Assembly (NCBI GenBank): GCA_903954205.1
Contig: CAJBMR010000170.1
Coordinates: forward strand, 1-7,504
Reading direction: 5' to 3'
Source of the DNA: an uncultured bacterium
Lineage (GTDB): Bacteria; Actinomycetota; Actinomycetes; S36-B12
DNA: 7,504 nt
Part shown: positions 1 through 5,726 of the stretch, in pieces
Position numbering within the stretch: the stretch's first letter is position 1
Layout: each line of letters opens with the position of its first letter
Position numbers and translations under genes: made by a program
The notes under the pieces: generated by a model
Databases searched by the model: none
Told to the model about the DNA's origin: nothing
Seen by the model: only the letters and a program-made list of their open reading frames with translations

Positions 1-863
1 CCGGCCGAGCGCACCGGGCGCTCCTCGCCCGTGCCTCCGCCACCCTGGGTCGTGCCGGAGAAGGCACCGAAGAGGGTCGACGTAAGCGGGCGTCCCATGG
101 CCTTGGCCATCTCCCTCGTGAGGAGCGTGCCCGACGCACCGACGAGCGTGCCCGCGATGATGAGAAGGACGTTGCTCAGGACATAACCCGATGCTGCCAC
201 GGACAGACCCGTGAAGGCGTTGAGCAGTGAGATGACGATGGGTACGTCGGCACCGCCCACGGGGAGCACGAAGAGGATGCCGAAGATCAGCGAGAGCAGG
301 AGCAGCACCGCGACGCCGAGCGTCGACGGCGAGGCGATGACCCACACCGCACAGGCGACGGTGAGAACGGCGATGCCGATGGTGATGAAGCGACCCGCAG
401 GTAGGACGACCGGACGGGTCGTCATGATCTCCTGCAGCTTCAGGAAGGTCACGACCGAGCCACTTGCTGACACCCCACCGATGAGCACCGTGAGGACTGT
501 CGCGACGAGGAAGAAGCCACCCTTCGTCGACCCGTACTCAAGGAACTCCACGAGGGCAACGAGGGCCGCTGCACCGCCGCCGGCGCCATTGAAGAGCGCC
601 ACGAGCTGCGGCATCGCGGTCATCTTGACCTTGCGCGCGGCGACGAGGCCAATGACCGTGCCCGCCACCAGGGCGACGAGGATCACGATGAGGTTGTCGA
701 GCTCGATGCCGCTGAAGAAGAGGATCACGGTCGCCAGGAGTGCGCCCACGGCACCGAGGAGCGTGCCCATGCGGGCGGACTTCGGCGACGACAGGCCCTT
801 GAGCGACAGGATGAAGAGGACGGCCGCGACGAGGTAGCCCAGCTGGACCCAGGTGGGAGTCAT
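1..863 (-). CDS. pntB: NAD(P) transhydrogenase subunit beta, 3' end missing
   Basis: Beta subunit of the proton-translocating transhydrogenase, a cytoplasmic-membrane complex that uses the proton gradient to drive hydride transfer from NADH to NADP+. The visible 287 residues start MTPTWVQLGYL and are almost entirely membrane-embedded domain II, with about eight or nine hydrophobic helices. Family landmarks are MPQLVALFNGAGGG near residues 84-97, GVSASGSVVTFLKLQ near 130-144 and VGGADVPIVISLLNAFTG near 203-220. The window ends in the Gly-rich linker (QGGGGTG) before domain III, so the NADP-binding domain (about 180 residues in relatives) lies outside. The ATG at 863 shares its A with the TGA stop of pntAB (TGATG) and follows a GAGGGAG ribosome site, indicating translational coupling. 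Asn92 sits where E. coli PntB has the functionally important His91; Asn at this place is, to my knowledge, found in other three-subunit enzymes. Assignment is very secure. Confidence 0.97.
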   Translation of the reverse strand, partial: MTPTWVQLGYLVAAVLFILSLKGLSSPKSARMGTLLGAVGALLATVILFFSGIELDNLIVILVALVAGTVIGLVAARKVKMTAMPQLVALFNGAGGGAAALVALVEFLEYGSTKGGFFLVATVLTVLIGGVSASGSVVTFLKLQEIMTTRPVVLPAGRFITIGIAVLTVACAVWVIASPSTLGVAVLLLLSLIFGILFVLPVGGADVPIVISLLNAFTGLSVAASGYVLSNVLLIIAGTLVGASGTLLTREMAKAMGRPLTSTLFGAFSGTTQGGGGTGEERPVRSA

Positions 864-1165
864 CACAGGGCTCCCTCGTCCTTGACCTTGGCCTTGGACT
901 TGAACATCTCCAGCATGCGGTCGGTCACCGCAAAGCCGCCCACGAGGTTGATCGCGCCGAGCAGGATCGCGATGACCCCGATGATGACCTCGAGTGCCGA
1001 GTCAGCCGCCCCTGTCACCGTGATGCCACCGATGAGCACGATGCCGTGGATGGCATTGGCCCCGGACATGAGTGGCGTGTGCAAGATGGTCGACACCTTG
1101 GAGACGACCTCGAAGCCCACGAAGATGCTCAGCACGAAGATCGTGAGGAGCGCTACGCCGTCCAT
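863..1165 (-). CDS. pntAB: NAD(P) transhydrogenase subunit alpha, transmembrane part (alpha-2)
   Basis: Small membrane subunit of the split-alpha transhydrogenase; with the membrane part of PntB it forms the proton channel (domain II). The protein is 100 residues, MDGVALLTIFVLSIFVGFEV onward, with three predicted transmembrane helices at roughly 4-22, 39-55 and 58-80 and a charged tail (KSKAKVKDEGAL). The family motif STILHTPLMSGANAIHG covers about 25-41. His40 lies where T. thermophilus alpha-2 carries the channel histidine thought to replace His91 of E. coli PntB. An upstream ATG at 1264 in the same frame would add 33 Arg- and Ser-rich residues unlike the family and overlap pntAA. The start at 1165 is chosen because it has an AGGGAGGA ribosome site 8 bases upstream and begins at the conserved N-terminus. 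It starts one base after the pntAA stop and overlaps pntB by one base. Confidence 0.96.
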   Translation of the reverse strand: MDGVALLTIFVLSIFVGFEVVSKVSTILHTPLMSGANAIHGIVLIGGITVTGAADSALEVIIGVIAILLGAINLVGGFAVTDRMLEMFKSKAKVKDEGAL

Positions 1166-1166
1166 A

Positions 1167-2306
1167 TCAGGATCCTCCCTGGAGCGCGGCCTGCGCTGCC
1201 TCGTTGCGCACATCGCCGTCGAGCACCACGGCACAGCCATCGATGATCTCGTCGGAGGCGTCAACCACGACCTGCCCGTCCTTGGCCACGAGGGTGAGCA
1301 GCGAGTAGACGTTCATGGCGTAGAGCTGCGAGGCGTGGACGGGCATCTCGCTAGGCACGTCCTGTCCACCCCAGACGGTCACTTCGCCGATCATGACCTC
1401 TTCGCCGGGGAGCGAGCCCTCGACGTTGCCGCCGGTCTCCGCGGCGAGGTCGGCAACGACGGAGCCAGGCTTCATGCCCTCGACCATCGCCCGCGTCACG
1501 AGCATCGGGGCCTGCCGGCCGGGGACCGCGGCCGTAGTAATGAGGACGTCGGACTCGGCGATGTGGGGGGCGAGCAGGTCGCGCTGGCGCTGCGCCCTGT
1601 CGTCGCTCATTTCGCGCGCATAGCCTCCCGAGCCCTCGAGCGCGTCGAGGTCGAGCTGGATGAAGGTGGCTCCCATGGAGCGCACTTCATCAGCGCTGGC
1701 CGCTCGGACGTCGTACGCCGAGACGCGCGCGCCCAGGCGCTTGGCGGTCGCGATCGCCTGCAGACCGGCAACGCCCGCGCCCAGCACCAGGACACGGGCC
1801 GGCTGGATCGTGCCCGCGGCCGTCATGAAGAGCGGGAAAAACTTGGGCAGTCGGTCGGCAGCCACGAGCGCTGCTCGATAGCCCGACACAAGTGCCTGGG
1901 ATGTGAGGGCGTCCATGGACTGCGCGCGGGAGATGCGCGGCACGAGATCGAAGGACAGGCCCGTGGCCCCGGAGTCGTGGAGGCCGCGGACGGTGTCGAG
2001 GTCGATCGCGGGCGACAGGAAGGAGACAGCGACCGCCCCCTTCCTCAGACGCTTGGCCCTGCCGTAGTCGAGGGGCCGCACCGTGGCAACCACATCAGCG
2101 GCGGCGTAGGCATCGTCCATCCCCGAGGTGGGCACCACGAGTGCACCGGCAGCGGAGTAGTCCGCGTCGGTCGCGAAGGCGAGGTTGCCGGCCCCCGACT
2201 CAACGACGACCTCGAATCCCAACTGCGTGAACTTGCCCACGACGGAGGGCACCACGGCCACCCGCCGCTCACCCGGGCGCGTCTCCCGGGGCACGAGCAG
2301 TCTCAT
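1167..2306 (-). CDS. pntAA: NAD(P) transhydrogenase subunit alpha, NAD(H)-binding part (alpha-1)
   Basis: Soluble NAD(H)-binding domain I of the transhydrogenase, 379 residues, matching the separate alpha-1 subunit of the Rhodospirillum rubrum-type three-polypeptide enzyme rather than the fused E. coli PntA. The N-terminus MRLLVPRETRPGERRVAVVP is the alanine-dehydrogenase/transhydrogenase N-terminal signature. PRISRAQSMDALTSQA (123-138) is the loop contacting nicotinamide, with Arg124, Gln129 and Asp132 of the RQDS set and apparently Thr135 in the Ser position. GAGVAGL (176-182) is the Rossmann glycine turn, with Asp199 (SAYDVR) at the NAD ribose-binding acidic position. GYAREMS (228-234) is the mobile loop. 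The ATG at 2306 follows a GGAGGT ribosome site. First gene of the operon pntAA-pntAB-pntB, divergent from the cyclase gene. There is no membrane segment in this subunit. Confidence 0.97.
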   Translation of the reverse strand: MRLLVPRETRPGERRVAVVPSVVGKFTQLGFEVVVESGAGNLAFATDADYSAAGALVVPTSGMDDAYAAADVVATVRPLDYGRAKRLRKGAVAVSFLSPAIDLDTVRGLHDSGATGLSFDLVPRISRAQSMDALTSQALVSGYRAALVAADRLPKFFPLFMTAAGTIQPARVLVLGAGVAGLQAIATAKRLGARVSAYDVRAASADEVRSMGATFIQLDLDALEGSGGYAREMSDDRAQRQRDLLAPHIAESDVLITTAAVPGRQAPMLVTRAMVEGMKPGSVVADLAAETGGNVEGSLPGEEVMIGEVTVWGGQDVPSEMPVHASQLYAMNVYSLLTLVAKDGQVVVDASDEIIDGCAVVLDGDVRNEAAQAALQGGS

Positions 2307-2377
2307 CCCATACCTCCGGGCCGCAGCCTAGGCCAGTAGCGGCCATGCGGCGCGGCGTATGCCAGTAGCGTGGCGAT
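2307..2377. promoter_or_regulatory. divergent promoter region between pntAA and the cyclase-like gene
   Basis: This 71-base space must hold both promoters. On the minus strand TAGGCT (2330-2325) is a TANNNT-type -10 candidate that would give pntAA a very short leader carrying GGAGGT. On the plus strand TAGCGT (2366-2371) is a -10 candidate placed 6 bases before the ATG at 2378. No good -35 is visible for either. An imperfect direct repeat fills much of the region (listed separately). Promoter assignments are inference from spacing and consensus only. Confidence 0.5.
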
Positions 2378-2383
2378 ATGCGG
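2329..2383 (+). repeat. imperfect direct repeat spanning promoter and start codon
   Basis: Two copies of TANGCCAGTAGCG lie at 2329-2341 and 2358-2370, 29 bases apart. Each is followed, after 3 and 7 bases respectively, by ATGCGG (2345-2350 and 2378-2383). The second ATGCGG is the start of the cyclase gene. The first opens only a seven-codon reading frame ending in TAG at 2366-2368. The unit may be a duplicated promoter/start segment or a pair of regulator sites; on the minus strand the same bases lie just upstream of the proposed pntAA -10. Confidence 0.6.
2366..2371 (+). promoter_or_regulatory. -10 element candidate for a leaderless cyclase mRNA
   Basis: TAGCGT fits the actinobacterial TANNNT -10 pattern and ends 6 bases before the ATG at 2378. 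That spacing places the predicted transcription start on or next to the A of the start codon. There is no Shine-Dalgarno sequence in the preceding 15 bases (TAGCGTGGCGAT), which agrees with leaderless translation, common in Actinomycetota. Confidence 0.45.
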
Positions 2384-3379
2384 GGACCCCGAGCCTTCGT
2401 CCGCGGAATACGCCGGCCCGAGGCCTTCCACGGCCACGGCGTACGCCGGGGCTTCTTCGAGGGCTGGTACGTCAAGCTCGTGGATCCTCACCAGCAGGCG
2501 CGCTGGGCGATCATCCCCGGAGTCTTCCGCGGGCGCGATGGAGACACCGTCACCGATGAGGCCTTCGTGCAGGTTCTCGACGGCGCAACCGGTCGATCGT
2601 GGTACCACCGATACGACGCGGATGAGTTCGTCGCGAGCGGCCAAGACTTCGACGTGCGGGTCGGCCCCAATCACTTCAGCAGCCAGGGCGTGCAACTCGA
2701 TCTCCCGGGACTACGCGGAGAAGTGGCCTTCACGTCGGAGTTCGATCCGTGGCCCGTCACGTGGCGTCGCCCCGGCATCATGGGTCCGTACGCGTGGGTG
2801 CCGCTCATGGAGTGCTACCACGGCGTGGTGTCGTTCGGGCACGACCTGCGGGGATCTCTCGACGTCGAGGGAGTGCGACAGGACCTCACCGGTGGACGTG
2901 GCTACATCGAGAAGGACTGGGGTCGCGCCTTTCCCGCCGGCTACGTCTGGATGCACTCCAACCATCTCGCCGGGGCACCGGAAGCCTCCCTTGTCGCCTC
3001 GGTGGCGATCATCCCCTGGATGCGCTCCTCCTTTCGCGGATTCATCGTGGGCCTGCGCCTCGGGCGTCGCCTGCACTCCTGGGCGACGTACAACGGGTCC
3101 AAAGAGAGGTCGCTCGAAATCGATGACAGTCACGTGACCTGGAGCATCGAGGGCCCCTCGGGGCTGCTCGAGCTCAGTGCCGAGCGAGTGCGCGGTGGCC
3201 TGCTCCACGCTCCTATCCGCACACGGATGCATGAGCTGGTCGAGGAGACCCTCGATGCCACACTCGGTGTGCGGCTGACGGACCCCTCCGGACACGTCGT
3301 GCTCGACACGATCGCCACGAGTGCGGGTCTTGAGGTCCATGGCGATCTCGACCGGCTGCTCGCGGTCGGCACGCGCTGA
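2378..3379 (+). CDS. tocopherol cyclase family protein
   Basis: 333-residue soluble protein with the hallmarks of the tocopherol cyclase family (plant VTE1, cyanobacterial homologues, and many non-photosynthetic bacteria). FFEGWYVK at 26-33 corresponds to the N-terminal FEGWY motif. PLMECYHGVVS (142-152) and GYIEKDWGRAFP (175-186) are the central conserved blocks, and WMHSNH (191-196) follows directly. VTE1 closes the chromanol ring of tocopherols and plastochromanol; the substrate of bacterial members outside phototrophs is, as far as I know, not established. There is no signal peptide or membrane helix, so it is probably cytoplasmic or membrane-associated. ATG at 2378 is chosen because the FEGWY block starts at the expected short distance and a -10 candidate lies 6 bases upstream. 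It converges with the ABC1-kinase gene with 9 bases between stops. A true cyclase activity is unproven; a lipocalin-like lipid or quinone binder is the alternative. Confidence 0.88.
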   Translation: MRGPRAFVRGIRRPEAFHGHGVRRGFFEGWYVKLVDPHQQARWAIIPGVFRGRDGDTVTDEAFVQVLDGATGRSWYHRYDADEFVASGQDFDVRVGPNHFSSQGVQLDLPGLRGEVAFTSEFDPWPVTWRRPGIMGPYAWVPLMECYHGVVSFGHDLRGSLDVEGVRQDLTGGRGYIEKDWGRAFPAGYVWMHSNHLAGAPEASLVASVAIIPWMRSSFRGFIVGLRLGRRLHSWATYNGSKERSLEIDDSHVTWSIEGPSGLLELSAERVRGGLLHAPIRTRMHELVEETLDATLGVRLTDPSGHVVLDTIATSAGLEVHGDLDRLLAVGTR

Positions 3380-3388
3380 CGATTCGAC

Positions 3389-5371
3389 TTAGAAGGGGTC
3401 GTCGTCGTCTCGCCGCGCGAGGATCTGCGCGACCACGCGCATCATCATGGCCGCGGACAGGAAGAGCCCCACAAAGCCGATGAGGCGCATCGGATTGGCG
3501 ACCGTGTCGTTGGCGGAGAGGCCACCGGCGATGAGCACGAGAGCCGATCCCACGAGTCCGACGACGCCGATGACGGTGAAGAGGATGCGGTTGAGCCAGT
3601 GCTCCACCCGGTGTCCGTCGGAGCCCGAGAAGCGGTCGATCCGCAGGGTCAGCCTCCCGCTGCGCGCCTGCAGCGCCAGGTCCTCAGTGACCTGCGGCAT
3701 GGATCGCAGGATGGGCAGGGCCCGTACGAGCTCGCGGGTGAGCTGATCGCGGGGATCGAGGTCCTGGTGGGCGACGATCTCGCCCATGCGCTCCTGGGCA
3801 GACGGGCCCATGCGGAAGTCAGGATCCAGGGCGCGCAGCGTGCCGTCGAGGGTGAGAATCGCGCGGGCGAGGATGGTGAGCGAGGACGGCGCCCCGACTC
3901 CATGGCGGTCGAGGACGCGAATGATCTCGGAGATCGCCGCGGGGTCGAAGCCTCCGCCCTGCAGCGTGGTGAGCACCACACCGAGGTCGAACTCCAGCGA
4001 CGTGATGTCGATGCTTTCGCCCGCCTGGCCGGCGACACGGCGCACAGCGCGCGCCAGCACCGAGGGATCGCGCAGGGTGAAGCCGAGCGCCATCTGCTGC
4101 AGGCCCTCGAGTGTCACGGGGTCGATCCACCCGACAGCGCCGAAGTCAATGAACCAGAGCGTGCCGTGCTGGTCCACGAGCACGTTCCCCGGATGCGGAT
4201 CCGCGTGGTAAACGCCATCGGTGAGGATCTGGGAAAGGAACGAGTCGAGGAGATTCTTGGCGAGCTGAGGACGACCTACGCCGCAGGAATCGACGGCCGA
4301 CTGATCGGACACCGACGTCCCCACCACCTCATCCATGACCAGCATGCGCCGCGTCGTCATGTCGCCGTAGATCTCGGGGATGTCGACACCCTCATCGCCA
4401 ACCCTGGCCCGTCGCATGGCGGCGTTGTTAGAGGCCTCGCGAGTGAAGTCCAACTCCTCCGTGATGCCCGAGACCAGCTCACGCGCCAGTCCCACGACAC
4501 CGACGCGGCGCGCTGCCGCTGAACGGCGCTCGAGGTTGCGTGCTCCTCCAATGAGGACCCGCCCATCGATCGCGACGCTCTCGTCCACCCCGGGCCGCTG
4601 CACCTTGACGATGACGCGTCGACCATCGCGCAGGACCGCACGATGGGTCACCCCTATGGATGCAGCGGCGAGGGGCTGCTCGTCGAAGCTCGTGAAGATC
4701 GAATCGAGGGGGGCCCCGAGCTCGGTCTCCACCACGGAGCGCACCGTCGCGAACGGAAGTCCCGGTACCGAGGAGCGCAACTCCGCGAGTTCATCGGTGA
4801 TGACAGGGGGAAGGAGGTCGTCGCGCGTCGAAGCGATCTGACCGAACTTCACCAGCATGCCGCCCGACTCCTCGAGCGTGAGTCGTAGCGCGCGGGCGGT
4901 CTCGGGTGACAGCAACTCAGATCGTGAAGCCAGTCGACGTCCGATGAGACCATTGCTGCGCGCAAGGCGCGCGATGTGGGTCAGGCGACGGGTGACGGCG
5001 ATCCGCTCCTTGATCGCCCGAATGGGCCGAGGGAATCCCCGTCGCCCGCGACGGGGCCTGAGCATGGCATCGATGACGAGGCTTGCGACGAGGGCGACGA
5101 TGAGCGCGTAGCCCAACCACGCCAAGACGAGGAGGAACGCGGCACTCGAGTCGGACTCGATGTCGATCTCGACGTTTCCCTGCACCTGAACGGCGAGGAG
5201 CAGCAGGCCGCCGACGAAGCCGATCACGCCTGCGGCCAGCGAACGAAGGCGCCCGCGCCGGACGTCGAGGATTCTCGCCGAGAGCCACCCCATGAGCAGG
5301 GACGCCAAGAACACGATCGTCACGACGACGATGAAGTCCCAGATGGAACCCTCGCTCTGGATCACGTCCAC
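3389..5371 (-). CDS. membrane-anchored ABC1/UbiB (AarF) family atypical kinase
   Basis: 660-residue atypical protein-kinase-like ATPase of the ABC1/ADCK/UbiB family, whose members support quinone biosynthesis or lipid homeostasis. There are three hydrophobic N-terminal segments (about 11-33, 44-63, 76-100), a basic linker (RPRRGRRG) and then the core. The KxGQ motif is in MLVKFGQIASTRDD (172-185), the A-rich loop AAASIG at 235-240, and the ATP lysine in VIVKVQRPG (Lys256). EELDFTREASN (305-315), HADPHPGN (389-396, catalytic) and IDFG (408-411, metal-binding Asp409) follow. Two C-terminal helices (about 596-617 and 630-651) precede RRDDDDPF. All catalytic residues are present. The start is GTG at 5371; an in-frame TGA lies eight codons upstream and GGGAG sits 3 bases before GTG, so this start is nearly forced. 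In menaquinone-using actinobacteria the precise role is unknown. The neighbouring cyclase suggests prenylquinone metabolism (inference). Confidence 0.95.
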   Translation of the reverse strand: MDVIQSEGSIWDFIVVVTIVFLASLLMGWLSARILDVRRGRLRSLAAGVIGFVGGLLLLAVQVQGNVEIDIESDSSAAFLLVLAWLGYALIVALVASLVIDAMLRPRRGRRGFPRPIRAIKERIAVTRRLTHIARLARSNGLIGRRLASRSELLSPETARALRLTLEESGGMLVKFGQIASTRDDLLPPVITDELAELRSSVPGLPFATVRSVVETELGAPLDSIFTSFDEQPLAAASIGVTHRAVLRDGRRVIVKVQRPGVDESVAIDGRVLIGGARNLERRSAAARRVGVVGLARELVSGITEELDFTREASNNAAMRRARVGDEGVDIPEIYGDMTTRRMLVMDEVVGTSVSDQSAVDSCGVGRPQLAKNLLDSFLSQILTDGVYHADPHPGNVLVDQHGTLWFIDFGAVGWIDPVTLEGLQQMALGFTLRDPSVLARAVRRVAGQAGESIDITSLEFDLGVVLTTLQGGGFDPAAISEIIRVLDRHGVGAPSSLTILARAILTLDGTLRALDPDFRMGPSAQERMGEIVAHQDLDPRDQLTRELVRALPILRSMPQVTEDLALQARSGRLTLRIDRFSGSDGHRVEHWLNRILFTVIGVVGLVGSALVLIAGGLSANDTVANPMRLIGFVGLFLSAAMMMRVVAQILARRDDDDPF

Positions 5372-5460
5372 ATGCTCCCACGGCTCTCCTCAAGGGGAGA
5401 TGGGCTCCTGTGACGGGGCTCACCTCCTCGCGAGCCAGTGGTCGGCGCGAAGATGCCCAC

Positions 5461-5479
5461 GGTGATCCTTGAAGTCACC
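5461..5479. repeat. inverted repeat GGTGA-N9-TCACC
   Basis: GGTGA (5461-5465) is mirrored by TCACC (5475-5479) across 9 bases. The half-site matches the core of the longer palindrome at 5489-5515, so both may be sites for the same regulator. It is short enough to be chance on its own; its position 10 bases from a better palindrome raises its interest. Confidence 0.4.
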
Positions 5480-5488
5480 GGCACGACA

Positions 5489-5515
5489 TGTCACCGCTCT
5501 ATACAGGTGGTGACA
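5489..5515. promoter_or_regulatory. operator-like palindrome TGTCACC-N13-GGTGACA over a -10 candidate
   Basis: Perfect 7-base arms TGTCACC (5489-5495) and GGTGACA (5509-5515), centre-to-centre 20 bases, that is about two helical turns. The spacer GCTCTATACAGGT is the most A/T-rich patch of the region and holds TATACA (5500-5505) on the plus strand and TATAGA (5503-5498) on the minus strand, both possible -10 hexamers. This is the arrangement expected of a dimeric repressor site placed over a promoter. No regulator gene is present in the window, and I do not recognise the consensus. Confidence 0.5.
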
Positions 5516-5524
5516 CCCGCACGG

Positions 5525-5558
5525 CCCGCTCCCACAAGGAGCCCGCTCTCACAAGGAG
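5525..5558 (+). repeat. 17-bp tandem duplication containing the Shine-Dalgarno site
   Basis: CCCGCTCCCACAAGGAG (5525-5541) is followed immediately by CCCGCTCTCACAAGGAG (5542-5558), 16 of 17 bases identical. Each copy ends in AAGGAG; the second continues as AAGGAGGACATC before the GTG at 5565, an ideal ribosome site, while the first lies 17 bases further upstream. It looks like a recent or maintained slippage duplication of the translation initiation region. Confidence 0.75.
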
Positions 5559-5564
5559 GACATC

Positions 5565-5723
5565 GTGATCAGCTCCACCCCCGCTGACACCTCGATCCCG
5601 CTCACCGGCACATGGTTCGCCCGAGTGGGCCTGCGCCCCTACGATCTCCTGGGCCTGACTGACCGCTCCGGTGGCACTCGCGCGCCGATCCGCAACCTGC
5701 CTCGTCTCGATCTCGCCGCGTAG
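5565..5723 (+). CDS. small protein of unknown function (52 residues)
   Basis: GTG at 5565, 6 bases after a strong AAGGAGG ribosome site, opens a 52-codon frame to TAG at 5721-5723. The product begins MISSTPADTSIPLTGTWF and ends RNLPRLDLAA. About 80% of codons end in G or C (42 of 52), as in the neighbouring genes, which supports real coding. I recognise no family. There is no signal peptide, transmembrane helix or cysteine; the middle (WFARVGLRPYDLLGLTD) is the most ordered-looking part. It is in the same frame as the beta-propeller gene, separated by one stop and nine codons, so it could be a translated leader coupled to that gene, an independent small protein, or the severed N-terminus of a longer ancestral protein. 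Control is probably through the palindrome at 5489-5515. Confidence 0.65.
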   Translation: MISSTPADTSIPLTGTWFARVGLRPYDLLGLTDRSGGTRAPIRNLPRLDLAA

Positions 5724-5726
5724 CCT
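5721..5726 (+). promoter_or_regulatory. -10 candidate overlapping the small gene's stop codon
   Basis: TAGCCT matches TANNNT, and its first three bases are the TAG stop of the small gene. A start about 7 bases downstream would give the beta-propeller gene its own mRNA with a leader of roughly 18 bases. No -35 match is evident, so this is a weak call; cotranscription from upstream is the alternative. Confidence 0.3.

Larger units (their letters stand above)
5372..5564. promoter_or_regulatory. divergent regulatory region between the ABC1 kinase and the small gene
   Basis: 193 bases without a convincing gene. It contains two inverted repeats near the middle and right side (listed separately), TATA-like hexamers on both strands at 5498-5505 and the duplicated ribosome-site unit at 5525-5558. 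Near the kinase start, TCTCC (5385-5389) and GGAGA (5396-5400) could form a weak 5-bp hairpin in the kinase mRNA leader that includes a GAGGAG sequence. No riboswitch, tRNA or known RNA family was recognised. Confidence 0.5.

Noticed and set aside
211..837. Plus-strand frame (208 codons) opposite pntB
   Set aside because: Ser/Thr/Arg-rich low-complexity shadow of the membrane domain of pntB.
1012..1019. Extra TGTCACC half-site like the palindrome arms at 5489-5515
   Set aside because: Single arm inside the pntAB coding sequence with no mirrored partner nearby; expected by chance in G/C-rich DNA.
882..2339. Long plus-strand open frame (485 codons) opposite pntAA and pntAB
   Set aside because: It is antisense to two certain genes, crosses their boundary, is rich in His, Arg and Gly with no recognisable family, and is a typical shadow frame in G/C-rich DNA.
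2345..2368. Seven-codon micro-ORF (MRRGVCQ) before the cyclase gene
   Set aside because: No ribosome site and too close to the proposed -10 to be transcribed from it; kept only as part of the repeat observation.
3380..3388. Possible bidirectional terminator between the converging cyclase and kinase genes
   Set aside because: Only 9 bases separate the stops and no GC-rich hairpin with a T-run is visible there or in the flanking coding ends.
3398..3409. Fourfold GTC trinucleotide repeat
   Set aside because: Too short to be a phase-variation tract, since trinucleotide changes would keep frame; it simply encodes the Asp4 tail of the kinase.
3599..4522. Plus-strand open frame (307 codons) opposite the ABC1 kinase
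   Set aside because: Low-complexity charged product antisense to conserved kinase motifs; no ribosome site or family match.
4917..5423. Minus-strand frame with GTG at 5423 preceded by GAGGAG
   Set aside because: The GAGGAG touches the GTG with no spacer, and the frame overlaps the ABC1 N-terminus for about 450 bases with an Arg/Pro/His-rich product. The kinase frame has the hydrophobic segments and conserved motifs.
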